The translations under genes and the position numbers were made by a program. The notes under the pieces are model-generated. The model did not search any database and was not told where the DNA came from. It saw only the letters and a list, made by a program, of their open reading frames with translations. DNA of 64,000 bases from Evernia prunastri (Eukaryota > Ascomycota > Lecanoromycetes > Lecanorales > Parmeliaceae). Shown here piece after piece: positions 12,052-22,463 of this stretch. Positions within the stretch are counted from its first letter, which is position 1. The number at the start of each line of letters is the position of its first letter. The stretch is taken from contig NKYR01000076.1 in assembly GCA_003184365.1 (NCBI GenBank), positions 62,001 to 126,000 on the forward strand, given 5' to 3'.

Positions 12052-13323
12052 AATCGGTGTGGATCCACTTGCTGCCTCATTGCATGCATCCTTGTGGGGG
12101 GGTACCCTACTACGCTGGGGCCCCCCACATCGTGGCCGCGTCCTGCTTGTTGATATCATGCCTCTACGAATCCTTCTTCTTGTTCTTCATCGAGGGCTCG
12201 AAATTGCCCAATGAGCCCAGTATTCCATATAAAATTCGCCGCCATGGAGGCGTAGCGAGGTGTTGTCAGCATATCTTCGTGAGTTATCACCCCCCCTTGC
12301 ACCTTCCTCCTTTCCGCTGCCCAAAGCCTACTCCTCTGCTTTGCATACAGCCTACATTCGTGTAGTAGGTGGCGGGCGGTCTGTCTAGCCCGCCCACATT
12401 CGCATTTGTCGTTATCGGTGTCTGGTACCCTCCTGTCGAATAGGAAGGCCCTGAGACCGATCTTTTCGGTCCGTATTTGTGTGATCAGTGACGTCTTAGC
12501 ACGTTTAACTCTAGCATGCAATCGCATGGTTTTGTTGGACGGTATGGGTTGAATCTTCCTCAGAGCATTACCGCGTGTTTCCCTGGCCCATTCTTTGGCC
12601 CATTGTTGATAGGCGTGTTTTCTGATGGCTGTCTTGACCGTTGCTATCATTCTACACTGGATAGTTGACAGTGGGGCCGTCTCATTAGTGTCTCTTCCCA
12701 ATCCTCTGCCGTGTACCGTTTTCGTCCTCCAGCCGGTGGCCTTTTTTGCCTCTACATCGGCCCATTCGTTACCTGCAATACCGATGTGGGCCGGTATCCA
12801 GTGAAATTCGGTAGAGATTCCTTGATCCCGGAGAGCATTGATCATTTGGACTGCATGCATGACATAGATTTGGCCTGATCTCTTTCCTGGATCTCCAATG
12901 GCTCTGATCGATGACTGATTATCAGTATTAATAATGACCGTACCGGTAGGATGTGGTCGTTTGAGTGTTGCAATAGTCAATGCCTGAATAATCCCATGCA
13001 ACTCGGCCGAGTAGACGGTGTACCAGATGTCAGATCCCATGAATATTTGCCATGGCGATCCCATTGTGTAGGATACCGCTGCTGCTCCGATCTTCTTGTT
13101 GATTCCACTACCGTCCGTGTAGAACATCGTATGGCCCTCCTTCATGGATTGTTCCGATAGCTTCCTTGCTGCCTCTTTAGTTTTGCAAATAATCGTTTTT
13201 GGGGGTTCCCATTCCGGTGAGACGCTGAATGGTTGCAACTTCTCGAGCTGTTGAACATTGCCATAGAGGGATTCAAATCTATTGGTATGTCTCTCTAGTG
13301 GGCTAGTCAGCCTGTTTTTCCTT
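12052..13323 (-). pseudogene. LINE copy B: complete RNase H region
   Basis: Contains the full RNase H domain (YTDGSG, AELHG, TDNQSS, NEWADVEAK) and the Cys-His tail, with the stop near 12156. Its 3' UTR is cut at the n at 12051 and its 5' side at the n at 13324. It differs from copy C by a few substitutions. The open frame that continues through 13324 into copy C is an artefact of the join. Confidence 0.85.
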
Positions 13324-13324
13324 N

Positions 13325-14166
13325 GTTGATAGGCGTGTTTTCTGATGGCTGTCTTGACCGTTGCTATCATTCTACACTGGATAGTTGACAGTGGGGCCGT
13401 CTCATTAGTGTCTCTTCCCAATACTCTGCCGTGTACCGTTTTCGTCCTCCAGCCGGTGGCCTTTTTTGCCTCTACATCGGCCCATTCGTTACCTGCAATA
13501 CCGATGTGGGCCGGTATCCAGTGCAATTCGGTAGAGATTCCTTGATCCCGGAGAGCATTGATCATTTGGACTGCATGCATGACATAGATTTGGCCTGATC
13601 TCTTTCCTGGATCTCCAATGGCTCTGATGGATGACTGATTATCAGTATTAATAATGACCGTACCGGTAGGATGTGGTCGTTTGAGTGTTGCAATAGTCAA
13701 TGCCTGAATAATCCCATGCAACTCGGCCGAGTAGACGGTGTACCAGGTGTCAGATCCCATGAATATTTGCCATGGCGATCCCATTGTGTAGGATACCGCT
13801 GCTGCTCCGATCTTCTTGTTGATTCCACTACCGTCCGTGTAGAACATCGTATGGCCCTCCTTCATGGATTGTTCCGATAGCTTCTTTGCTGCCTCTTTAA
13901 TTTTGCAAATAATCGTTTTTGGGGGTTCCCATTCCGGTGAGACGCTGAATGGTTGCAACTTTTCGAGCTGTTGAACATTGCCATAGAGGGATTCAAATCT
14001 ATTGGTATGTCTCTCTAGTGGGCTTGTCAGCCTGTTTTTCCTTGGCTTCCTCTTGGATTTCCACCGCTCCATGCGAGGCTTAATGATATCATGATAGGAA
14101 GGGCTTGTTGCAATCCTTAGCACCGCCTCAGAGGTTAGCTTCTCTAGCTGCTGTTTGACCGGTAGG
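13325..14166 (-). pseudogene. LINE copy C: RNase H region, fused to repeat X at 14166/14167
   Basis: The LINE ORF runs from the RNase H core upstream to the LPVKQQLEKL segment between RT and RNase H, then stops abruptly. In intact copies the sequence continues past ACCGGTAGG with ATATGTGCC, but here it switches to CAAGAATTCG of repeat X. The junction contains no n, so it lies within continuous sequence. Confidence 0.85.
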
Positions 14167-14884
14167 CAAGAATTCGCGTACGCCCAGCAAAGCTTGCACC
14201 CTCTACAACAGGCATTTGTACTGCAACGTCCAGGCATGCTTCTGCTTATCCAGAAGCCGTTACGCGCTGCTTCAGCGCCGAATCCTTGTTTGCTCCCTAA
14301 GCACGTGGTATTAGGCGTACCGGATGACTCTGGTCCCTACACTCCACGCACCGACATGCGCATCCGTCCTCTCGGGCTATACAGACAGTGTCTTTCAGGG
14401 CCTCGACGAACTACGGCTGTCCCACTCTCGCGAAAGAGAGTGATCCACCAGGGGTCAGAGCCCATTGAAGGGATGAGGTCCCTGAGGCCATATGTATGCG
14501 TGCTTGAGCTCTGAGCAGTCGCTGCCATTATATACCACGCCCCGCAAGTCCCCGTAGAGAGCTTGTTTCGCGTTATCTGCAGAGGTCTCCCTCTAAAAAC
14601 TGTGTTCTATTTGGGCTTTCCCTACATAGTAGCAGCTGATACAGACCGACCATGTCTTGCAAGAACACCACTTTTCCGCTGCGTCTCCCTGACCACGCAG
14701 TTGTAGTATTCCCACTAACCAAATCCGTACCCCGATAGTCTAGGCGACACCACATCCATCACTGCCTTCACACCCAGCAGTGACTTCGGGCCTCAGTGCG
14801 AGCGAGGTAGACGTTTCGGTTCTTCCCTGCCCTCGCTACTTTCAGCAGTCTCAGAGCGGGCTCCGGATCCAAGGGTGTCCTGTC
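14167..14884 (-). repeat. Repeat X, copy 1 (unknown family)
   Basis: About 718 bp of non-LINE sequence attached to the 5' end of LINE copy C (reading the minus strand, X precedes the LINE). It matches 15527-15967 almost base for base and is related to 17580-17821. It contains a short hairpin (ACTCTC, loop GCGAAA, GAGAGT). No protein family was recognised in either strand; short open frames are not conserved between copies. It could be a separate repeat captured by template switching, or the 5' UTR of the LINE in deletion derivatives. Confidence 0.7.
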
Positions 14885-14885
14885 N

Positions 14886-15107
14886 TTCGGTAGAGATTCC
14901 TTGATCCCGGAGAGCATTGATCATTTGGACTGCATGCATGACATAGATTTGGCCTGATCTCTTTCCTGGATCTCCGATGGCTCTGATGGATGACTGATTA
15001 TCAGTATTAATAATGACCGTACCGGTAGGATGTGGTCGTTTGAGTGTTGCAATAGTCAATGCCTGAATAATCCCATGCAACTCGGCCGAGTAGACGGTGT
15101 ACCAGGT
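14886..15107 (-). pseudogene. LINE copy D: RNase H fragment
   Basis: A 222-bp piece of RNase H (AELHG to TDNQSS and beyond) bounded by an n on each side (14885, 15108). It is probably an assembly sliver of one of the other copies and not an independent insertion. Confidence 0.75.
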
Positions 15108-15108
15108 N

Positions 15109-15526
15109 TCCTTAGCACCGCCTCAGAGGTTAGCTTCTCTAGCTGCTGTTTGACCGGTAGGATATGTGCCTCTATGTCTAGGGCTGGTGTTGATGTGGCC
15201 TTGAATGCCCCTGTGATTCTTCTGGCCGCAAGCGATTGGATTCTTTGCAATGCTACTAGGTGAGATTTGTTGTGCCCCGGAGAGTTTTCGGGCTGATACC
15301 AGGCCGAGCAGCCATACGAGATTTGTGGTACCACTACCGCCTGATATAGCTGACGCATGCTCTTGTAGTTACCACCCCAGGTGGATCCCGATATCCTTGC
15401 TAGTGCTCCAATGCTCTTAGTGGCCTTAGCGCGAATTTCTCTTATGCGGTCGTTCCACCGAAGTTTCCTGTCTATTTGCACTCCCAGATATGTGACGAAA
15501 TCTCTCGCCTCGATGGACTGTGTGGC
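15109..15526 (-). pseudogene. LINE copy E: 3' part of RT domain, fused to repeat X at 15526/15527
   Basis: Covers the RT thumb-side region (QSIEARDF, YLGVQIDRKLRW, AWYQPENSP). The LINE ends at GACTGTGTGGC; intact copies continue with ATTAAGG, but here CAAGAATTCG of X follows. X begins at the same base as in copy C although the LINE breakpoint lies several hundred bases further 5'. Confidence 0.85.
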
Positions 15527-15967
15527 CAAGAATTCGCGTACGCCCAGCAAAGCTTGCACCCTCTACAACAGGCATTTGTACTGCAACGTCCAGGCATGCT
15601 TCTGCTTATCCAGAAGCCGTTACGCGCTGCTTCAGCGCCGAATCCTTGTTTGCTCCCTAAGCACGTGGTATTAGGCGTACCGGATGACTCTGGTCCCTAC
15701 ACTCCACGCACCGACATGCGCATCCGTCCTCTCGGGCTATACAGACAGTGTCTTTCAGGGCCTCGACGAACTACGGCTGTCCCACTCTCGCGAAAGAGAG
15801 TGATCCACTAGGGGTCAGAGCCCATTGAAGGGATGAGGTCCCTGGGGCCATATGTATGCGTGCTTGAGCTCTGAGCAGTCGCTGCCATTATATACCACGC
15901 CCCGCAAGTCCCCGTAGAGAGCTTGTTTCGCGTTATCTGCAGAGGTCTCCCTCTAAAAACTGTGTTC
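15527..15967 (-). repeat. Repeat X, copy 2
   Basis: About 441 bp nearly identical to the first part of X copy 1 (14167 on), starting at the same CAAGAATTCG base and cut by the n at 15968. It is attached to a different LINE position than copy 1. Confidence 0.75.
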
Positions 15968-15968
15968 N

Positions 15969-16723
15969 GTTTGACCGGTAGGATATGTGCCTCTATGTCT
16001 AGGGCTGGTGTTGATGTGGCCTTGAATGCCCCTGTGATTCTTCTGGCCGCAAGCGATTGGATTCTTTGCAATGCTACTAGGTGAGACTTGTTGTGCCCCG
16101 GAGAGTTTTCGGGCTGATACCAGGCCGAGCAGCCATACGAGATTTGTGGTACCACTACCGCCTGATATAGCTGACGCATGCTCTTGTAGTTACGACCCCA
16201 GGTGGATCCCGATATCCTTGCTAGTGCTCCAATGCTCTTAGTGGCCTTAGCGCGAATTTCTCTTATGCGGTCGTTCCACCGAAGTTTCCTGTCTATTTGC
16301 ACTCCCAGATATGTGACGAAATCTCTCGCCTCGATGGACTGTGTGGCATTAAGGTGGAGGGACGGGCCTAAGCCGTCTCTCTGCTTTCTGCTGAGGTGGA
16401 TCAGCTGATATTTCTTGGGATCGAACTCCGAGCCGTGGCGTTTGGCCCATGGTAAGCAGACTTCGTCATGGATTCTTCTGAGATGATTGCAGTTGTCCTC
16501 GGGGGAATCTCCTACTGTCAGTAGACCGATATCGTCAACAAAGCCGGTTGCTACGGTGTTCAGGTCCGTCCGAGTGTTGCGTGCATCAATAAGATCCGAG
16601 TTATAAAACAGGTAGAGGATGGGCGACAGTGGTGATCCTTGTGGGATGCCAGTGGCTATGGGAGTCCTTGGTGTGGCATACTCGCTTGTTTTTAGTATGG
16701 TGGTTCTATTTGAGAGGAAGGAT
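15969..16723 (-). pseudogene. LINE copy F: RT domain fragment
   Basis: Spans the RT catalytic core in normal continuous form, including the GIPQGSPL and FVDD regions, and shows the unbroken LINE sequence across the breakpoints used in copies E and G. It is limited by the n's at 15968 and 16724. Confidence 0.8.
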
Positions 16724-16724
16724 N

Positions 16725-17466
16725 ATCATGATAGGAAGGGCTTGTTACAATCCTTAGCACCGCCTCAGAGGTTAGCTTCTCTAGCTGCTGTTTGACCGGT
16801 AGGATATGTGCCTCTATGTCTAGGGCTGGTGTTGATGTGGCCTTGAATGCCCCTGTGATTCTTCTGGCCGCAAGCGATTGGATTCTTTGCAATGCTACTA
16901 GGTGAGACTTGTTGTGCCCCGGAGAGTTTTCGGGCTGATACCAGGCCGAGCAGCCATACGAGATTTGTGGTACCACTACCGCCTGATATAGCTGACGCAT
17001 GCTCTTGTAGTTACCACCCCAGGTGGATCCCGATATCCTTGCTAGTGCTCCAATGCTCTTAGTGGCCTTAGCGCGAATTTCTCTTATGCGGTCGTTCCAC
17101 CGAAGTTTCCTGTCTATTTGCACTCCCAGATATGTGACGAAATCTCTCGCCTCGATGGACTGTGTGGCATTAAGGTGGAGGGACGGGCCTAAGCCGTCTC
17201 TCTGCTTTCTGCTGAGGTGGATCAGCTGATATTTCTTGGGATCGAACTCCGAGCCGTGGCGTTTGGCCCATGGTAAGCAGACTTCGTCATGGATTCTTCT
17301 GAGATGATTGCAGTTGTCCTCGGGGGAATCTCCTACTGTCAGTAGACCGATATCGTCAACAAAGCCGGTTGCTACGGTGTTCAGGTCCGTCCGAGTGTTG
17401 CATGCATCAATAAGATCCGAGTTATAAAACAGGTAGAGGATGGGCGACAGTGGTGATCCTTGTGGG
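16725..17466 (-). pseudogene. LINE copy G: RT fragment, fused to an X variant at 17466/17467
   Basis: Contains RT from PQGSPLSP (motif B) downstream through FVDD and beyond. The LINE breaks inside the IPQGSPL motif at CCTTGTGGG; intact copies continue with ATGCC, here CTACAATC follows. This is a third LINE breakpoint, again without an n at the junction. Confidence 0.85.
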
Positions 17467-17821
17467 CTACAATCAATCTGTAGGTTCGGAATATCCACTT
17501 ATCTGGATCCTACCCCAGCTTTACTCCCTCATGGAGTGGAATTCCGGGCACCACCCCATCCTTCCCTAGGTCGATTGCAGTTTGCTCCTTAAGCACGTAG
17601 TATTAGGCGTAACCTACACTCCACGTACCGACATGCGCGTCCGTCCTCTCGGGCTATACAGACAGTGTCTTTCAAGGCCTCGACGAACTACGGCTGCCCC
17701 ACTCTCCCAAGAGAGAGTGATTCACCAGGGGTCAGAGCCCATTGAAGGGATGAGGTCCCTGGGGCCATATGTATGCGTGCTTGAGCCCTGAGCAGTCGCT
17801 GCCATTGTACACCACGCCCCG
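17467..17821 (-). repeat. Repeat X, divergent variant (copy 3)
   Basis: From about 17580 this is clearly related to X copies 1 and 2 (TTAGGCGTA, GGGCTATACAGACAGTG, AGGGATGAGGTCCCT) with scattered substitutions and a small deletion. The 110 bp next to the LINE (17467-17579) are unlike the other X copies, so the X family has alternative ends. It is cut by the n at 17822. Confidence 0.7.
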
Positions 17822-17822
17822 N

Positions 17823-19209
17823 AATCTCCTACTGTCAGTAGACCGATATCGTCAACAAAGCCGGTTGCTACGGTGTTCAGGTCCGTCCGAGTGTTGCATG
17901 CATCAATAAGATCCGAGTTATAAAACAGGTAGAGGATGGGCGACAGTGGTGATCCTTGTGGGATGCCAGTGGCTATGGGAGTCCTTGGTGTGGCATACTC
18001 GCTTGTTTTTAGTATGGTGGTTCTATTTGAGAGGAAGGATTCCACCCATTTGATAATATTCGGATCTATTGACCGTTTTCGGAGGTTGTGCAGTAGTCTG
18101 GGGTGGGAGACCTTATCGTATGCGCCTGATACGTCTAACAGCAACATCGTGACTACTTTGTCTGAATTCCATGCCTGATAGACGCGTTCTAGCAGGTAAT
18201 GTATACCATGTTCGCATGACCTTAGTCGTCTACCTCCCATATGCGTGGCGGGCAGTAGTTGATGCGTCTCCGCCAGATATGCAATGCGCTTAGCGAGAAT
18301 GAACTCCATTGCCTTCCCCATGGTGTTTAGTAGTGCAATAGGCCTATATCCTTTGGGAATAGAGTGATCCTTTCCAGGTTTAGGAAGGACCACTGTCACT
18401 GACGCCCTGAAGTGGTTTGGACAGTAGCCGTTTACGAGGCATGCATTGAATATTCGGTGCAGATGAGGGAGAAGAATGGCGCTAGCCTCTTTAAGAATGA
18501 GGTTTGGTATCCCATCCTCGCCTGAGGCCTTCTTTGGTGGAGATTGCAATATCGCCTTCCGAATCTCGTCAGCAGTGATCGCCCTCATCGTATGTGCATT
18601 TGGATATGTCATGCTATCATCGATGTCAGTCAGATCGGCCTGAACAGGTGGTGGGAAGAATGTTTTGAGCAATAGATTGGCCTTAGTCTCCGGCTCGCTG
18701 GTCTCCAGACCATTTTCGTCGCTTAGTGGGGGAAGACAGGCCTGTTTTGTTAGCTGTTTGCGAGCCCATTTGGTCTTCTTCCACATGGCCTCCGGCGACT
18801 CGCATGCTTCAGCAACGAACTCCCTGAAGGCTTTCTTTGCAGTCCTTTTGATGAGGTTGTTTTTGAAGTTTCTGGCCGTCCGATACTCGTTCCAGGCCTC
18901 CTCCGTTAGTTGAGTTCTCCACCTTCTCTTCAGGCGGTTAGATCTTCGTTGAGCTTCTTTGCATTCAGGTGTGAAGCCTGGTTTGGATCGTGGTGACATC
19001 CTACTGAGAGGTATGGACTGGGTTATGGCCGTTTGGAGGGCATTTATCATGGCTACTACTTGGGAGTCGATTTCACTATTTGACCAAGTGCGCCTCTCCG
19101 CCTGCTGACTAAGACATTCTTCGGAGTCCATGGAGTTCTTCAGTACCTCTCTCAGCCTTTCGGAAAGGTACTTGAGTGTGTCGCCTATGCGGCGGCCGTG
19201 GATCTGCAA
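17823..19209 (-). pseudogene. LINE copy H: RT N-terminal half and linker
   Basis: The most 5' LINE sequence in the window: linker (ERRTWSNSEIDSQ, SRMSPRSKPGFTPE), RT motifs 0-A (KKASGEDGIPN, VVLPKPGKD, GYRPIALLNTMGKAME, DVSGAYDKVSH) and motif B, then the n at 17822. A stop codon directly precedes the frame at 19210, and no endonuclease domain is found upstream. It is therefore 5'-truncated or frameshifted about 200 bp before the AAA ATPase start codon. Confidence 0.85.
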
Positions 19210-19410
19210 CTAAGCTTCTTTGGGGGACGCTCTTATGCAAGAGGGTGTCAATGACAGCAAGCCAGAATTCAGCTAAACTGGCGTGTAATTGAAGTGCGTG
19301 CGAGCTTCAGCCTCGTCTCCCCGTAGCAAAATCTTCATGCTTCTTACGCTTATCTCTTGGTCCACAAATTCATAAGTGAACCTGCATTTACCATTCGCAA
19401 TCAATCGAGT

Positions 19411-22400
19411 ATGTCATTAAGACAATTTGGTCGGTCAGTCACCGTCCGTCGTTCTACACGGCTCCCAGTGGACTCCGAAACCGAAACAAGCCAAACAAGC
19501 CAAACAAGCCATAGTAGCGAGAGCTCGAAGGACGATGACCAAGACCCCCAACAAAGCGTTTCGGATGACGATGAAGTCGCAGAAGACGTCGAGATTACAG
19601 AAGGCGGTTGGATTTGCCGAGTTGCACGATTCGAGAAACACGTTGACTCCCGGGGCCGAGTTCATCATGTCAAGGACAGTCGACGAAAGGAAAGCAGTGC
19701 GCCCGTTGCAAACCAGGACGTGACAGATGGTCAAAAGCCAGCCAAATCCGACGGAGACGAAACGAAGAATCGTGTTAAGCAGTCGATAATCAGGTTCTTT
19801 CGTCACGCCACGAAGACCAACTCCAAAAAACTCATCCATCCTGAGATGTATATTGAGATCAAGTCTCCGCTGATTCTAGAAGTTCTACGCAGAAATATGA
19901 GCTACGAAAAAGAGGTATGACCAGATAAAGCCTGCTTTTGCAGGACCGAATGTATAATAGAAGAGTAAATGTGCTAATTCTGAGTGGTAGTCTCTACAAG
20001 GCAAAAAGGTCACTTTTTACGAGCCTTATCGGCTCCTCTGGCGTCAGTATCACGCACTGGATACGTACTCCCAGAATCAGAGCAACCCCAGAGACTATCG
20101 CACCCATATCAGGGTCTTGCTAGATTTTCTCAGAACCTGCGATATGCCGAACGTTCCAGAGCTCATTCAACTTGGCAACCCTGAAAATAGCGCCCAGTCC
20201 ATTTCCTTTCCGAGTCTGTGGTTTCTCTTCACTTCTCACACGTTAATAATAGAGCAGAGTTCGACTCTCTCCAACTCAAGGGTGTTCCTAGTGAAAGCCG
20301 TCAAGCCCCCTTCCAGGAAGATCGATCGAAAAGGCCGAATTATATATGACACACTTAAAATCGACTGTCAAGAACTTGGTTATGTTGGAGTGGACCTTTA
20401 TTTTGTTACATCCACGAAGCGAATCGAACCTTTTGAAGGTCTTGTCCCTTATTCAGAGCTGGAATTTATACCACTCAACTTGTTAGAGAAGCATGAAGAG
20501 AAGCGGCAAAGTCTCATTTGCAGAGGACAGAAATTCTGGGATCTGAGAGGTCCGCATATGAAAGAATTCGTGGACGGCTCGTATGCTGACAGGTCTCTGG
20601 TCGTAAGACTCCCTTTCTTCTATTGGATGTCCTGAAATCTCTGACGACAAATTTGTGTGGGGACATTGCTAATCGTAAAATTCTAGGAAAACGAACGTGT
20701 CATGGTGGACTCGGTGATGTATAGTTACAGTTCGGCAAACTACCCTGAACCACCTCGAACGTCCCCGCCACGGCCCCCAGAGCCTCCTGCATTCTATGAC
20801 AACGATGGACGGCAGCCCTTTGTCCCAAGCTCACAGCAGCATCCGAGTCATCCTAGCCGGTACCACCAACCTGGTTACTACCCTGAGCCTGGCGTTAAAA
20901 GCGATTACTTAGCCCCGCCTGTCATAAAAAGTGACTCTGAGACCGAAGATCGCGTTTCAAAGGTGCTTGTGGAGCCTTTCACTGTACATTCTGACTAGCT
21001 AATATCGTGAGATCAAAGCCAACACGTTCAATCTCGTTACCCACCGGAGACGAGAAGCCCAGTGAAGATATTTTGATCCTCTGCGGGTATCTGGTCTGGG
21101 GTTTTTCCTTTCGATCAAAGCAATGGCAGCAATACCATGTTGACGATTTGATCGACGTGGATTTCAACAAGAGGTCCTTTGATCGATTGGTACTACGAGA
21201 AGATTACAAGACGATCCTGAAAGCTATGGTAGCGCAGCATTTCACACAAGGGCAAGATCGATTTCGCGATCTTGTTGCTGGGAAAGGGCAAGGCTTGAAC
21301 ATCCTCTTACACGGTTTGGCAGCCGAAAACCAATCCAGCCCTTATGCTAAGATATCTTAGGTCCGCCTGGAGTAGGCAAGACACTTACAGCTGAATGCAT
21401 TGCAGACCTCTACGAAAGACCCTTGTACTCAGTAACCTCTGGTCACATAGGAACAGATCCAGAAGGCATCGAAAACAAACTCCGTAAAATATTCGACTAC
21501 GCTGTGAGATGGAACGCTGTTTTGTTATTAGACGAGGCCGATGTTTTCCTAGCTGAGCGTAATCTGGAGAACCTTTCAAGAAATGCACTGGTATCCGGTG
21601 AGTCCTCGTTTGCGAGTCGTTCGGAGCAAATTCTCGCATGATTGAACGTCTAATAATCATATATCAAACAGTATTTCTTCGGAGCATAGGTAGAAAACTA
21701 CCCTTATCCGAAATCTACAGATTACTGAGCTTGGCAGAATATTTCGATGGGGTTTTCTTCTTAACCACAAATAGTGAGCTTTCTTCACTGTATCATAACC
21801 TTCCCGCACTAACTAGATCAGGGGTCGGGACTATTGACGAGGTAATAACCAACCATCAGGGATGGCATTTCCTTACTGTTGACTGACAAAGCCCAGGCAT
21901 TCCAGTCCCGCCTTCACATTACCCTTGGATTAGACCCGCTATCCGTCGAGGAACGGCGGCAGATCTGGTACCATTTCATCAAAGACCTGAAGCACCTCTC
22001 GAAAGACGACAGGCGGATCCTCGCAAGGCATGCTCGGGATGATTGGGCGCACAAAGACTTTAATGGCCGCCAGATTCGAAATGCCGTGAAAACGGCCCTT
22101 ACGCTAGCGCGCCAGGACGGTGTGGAGGTGCAGGCTCGGCACTTTCAAATCGTGCTGGACATCGGTACGTCGCTGTTCGCTGGCACCGTGAGGTGGTGCC
22201 GAATTCGAGGCCGATCGGGTCAAGTATGCCATCTTCAAAGCTAATGTTGCTTGTCCATAGGCACAAGGTTCGCCGGCTACATGCAGCGCTTGAAGAAGAT
22301 GGACCGAGAGCGGCTGGCCGAAGCCATCGGGACCAGGCTTGATCTGACGGGCAACGCTCCCCGAAGCCTGGAAGGTCCGGTCGTCGCTCAAGCACCGAAG

Positions 22401-22463
22401 AGGAAGTCTGAGGATGAGCGGAAGACACCGGAGCACAAAGACTTGGACTTGGACTGGGATTGA
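19411..22463 (+). CDS. AAA+ ATPase with fungal N-terminal domain (DUF7025-like)
   Basis: Predicted exons: 19411-19914, 19991-20602, 20687-20962, 21019-21313, 21361-21597, 21672-21689, 21738-21773, 21822-21841, 21897-22164 and 22261-22463, giving 822 residues. The N-terminal part (VTFYEPYRLLWRQYHALDTY, RTHIRVLLDFLRTCDMPN, RGQKFWDLRG) matches the domain common in fungal AAA proteins. The ATPase core has Walker A GPPGVGKT (about residue 563), Walker B VLLLDEADV (about 613), FDGVFFLTTNRVGTIDEAFQSR-type sensor and arginine residues (about 650-672), then a helical lid and a basic tail. Three exons inside the core are only 18, 36 and 20 nt; they were placed because they restore the conserved FLR-S-I-EYFDG and TTNR-VGTIDE-AFQSR joins. 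Substrate and process are unknown; such proteins may act in mitochondrial or nuclear remodelling. The start is the first ATG after the LINE block. Confidence 0.85.

Larger units (their letters stand above)
11100..19209 (-). mobile_element. Cluster of 5'-truncated non-LTR (LINE) retrotransposon copies
   Basis: At least eight segments of one LINE lie head-to-tail on the minus strand, each boundary between sequenced pieces marked by a single n (12051, 13324, 14885, 15108, 15968, 16724, 17822). The composite ORF has, in order, a linker, a reverse transcriptase (palm motifs DVSGAYDKVSH, GIPQGSPLSP and GFVDDIGLL), an RNase H domain (YTDGSG, AELHG, TDNQSS, GNEWADVEAK, so all four acidic residues) and a C-terminal Cys/His motif (CECGRARQTARHLL). 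This order fits fungal Tad1- or I-like LINEs. No apurinic endonuclease domain and no ORF1 are visible. Copies differ by few bases and show no strong C-to-T decay. Since each n may be a scaffolding join of collapsed repeats, the copy number and order are uncertain; the sequence between the n's is more trustworthy. Confidence 0.9.

Noticed and set aside
12156..14237. Continuous 693-codon LINE protein with two RNase H domains
   Set aside because: It reads through the n at 13324, which joins two separate copies; the duplication of RNase H is an assembly effect.
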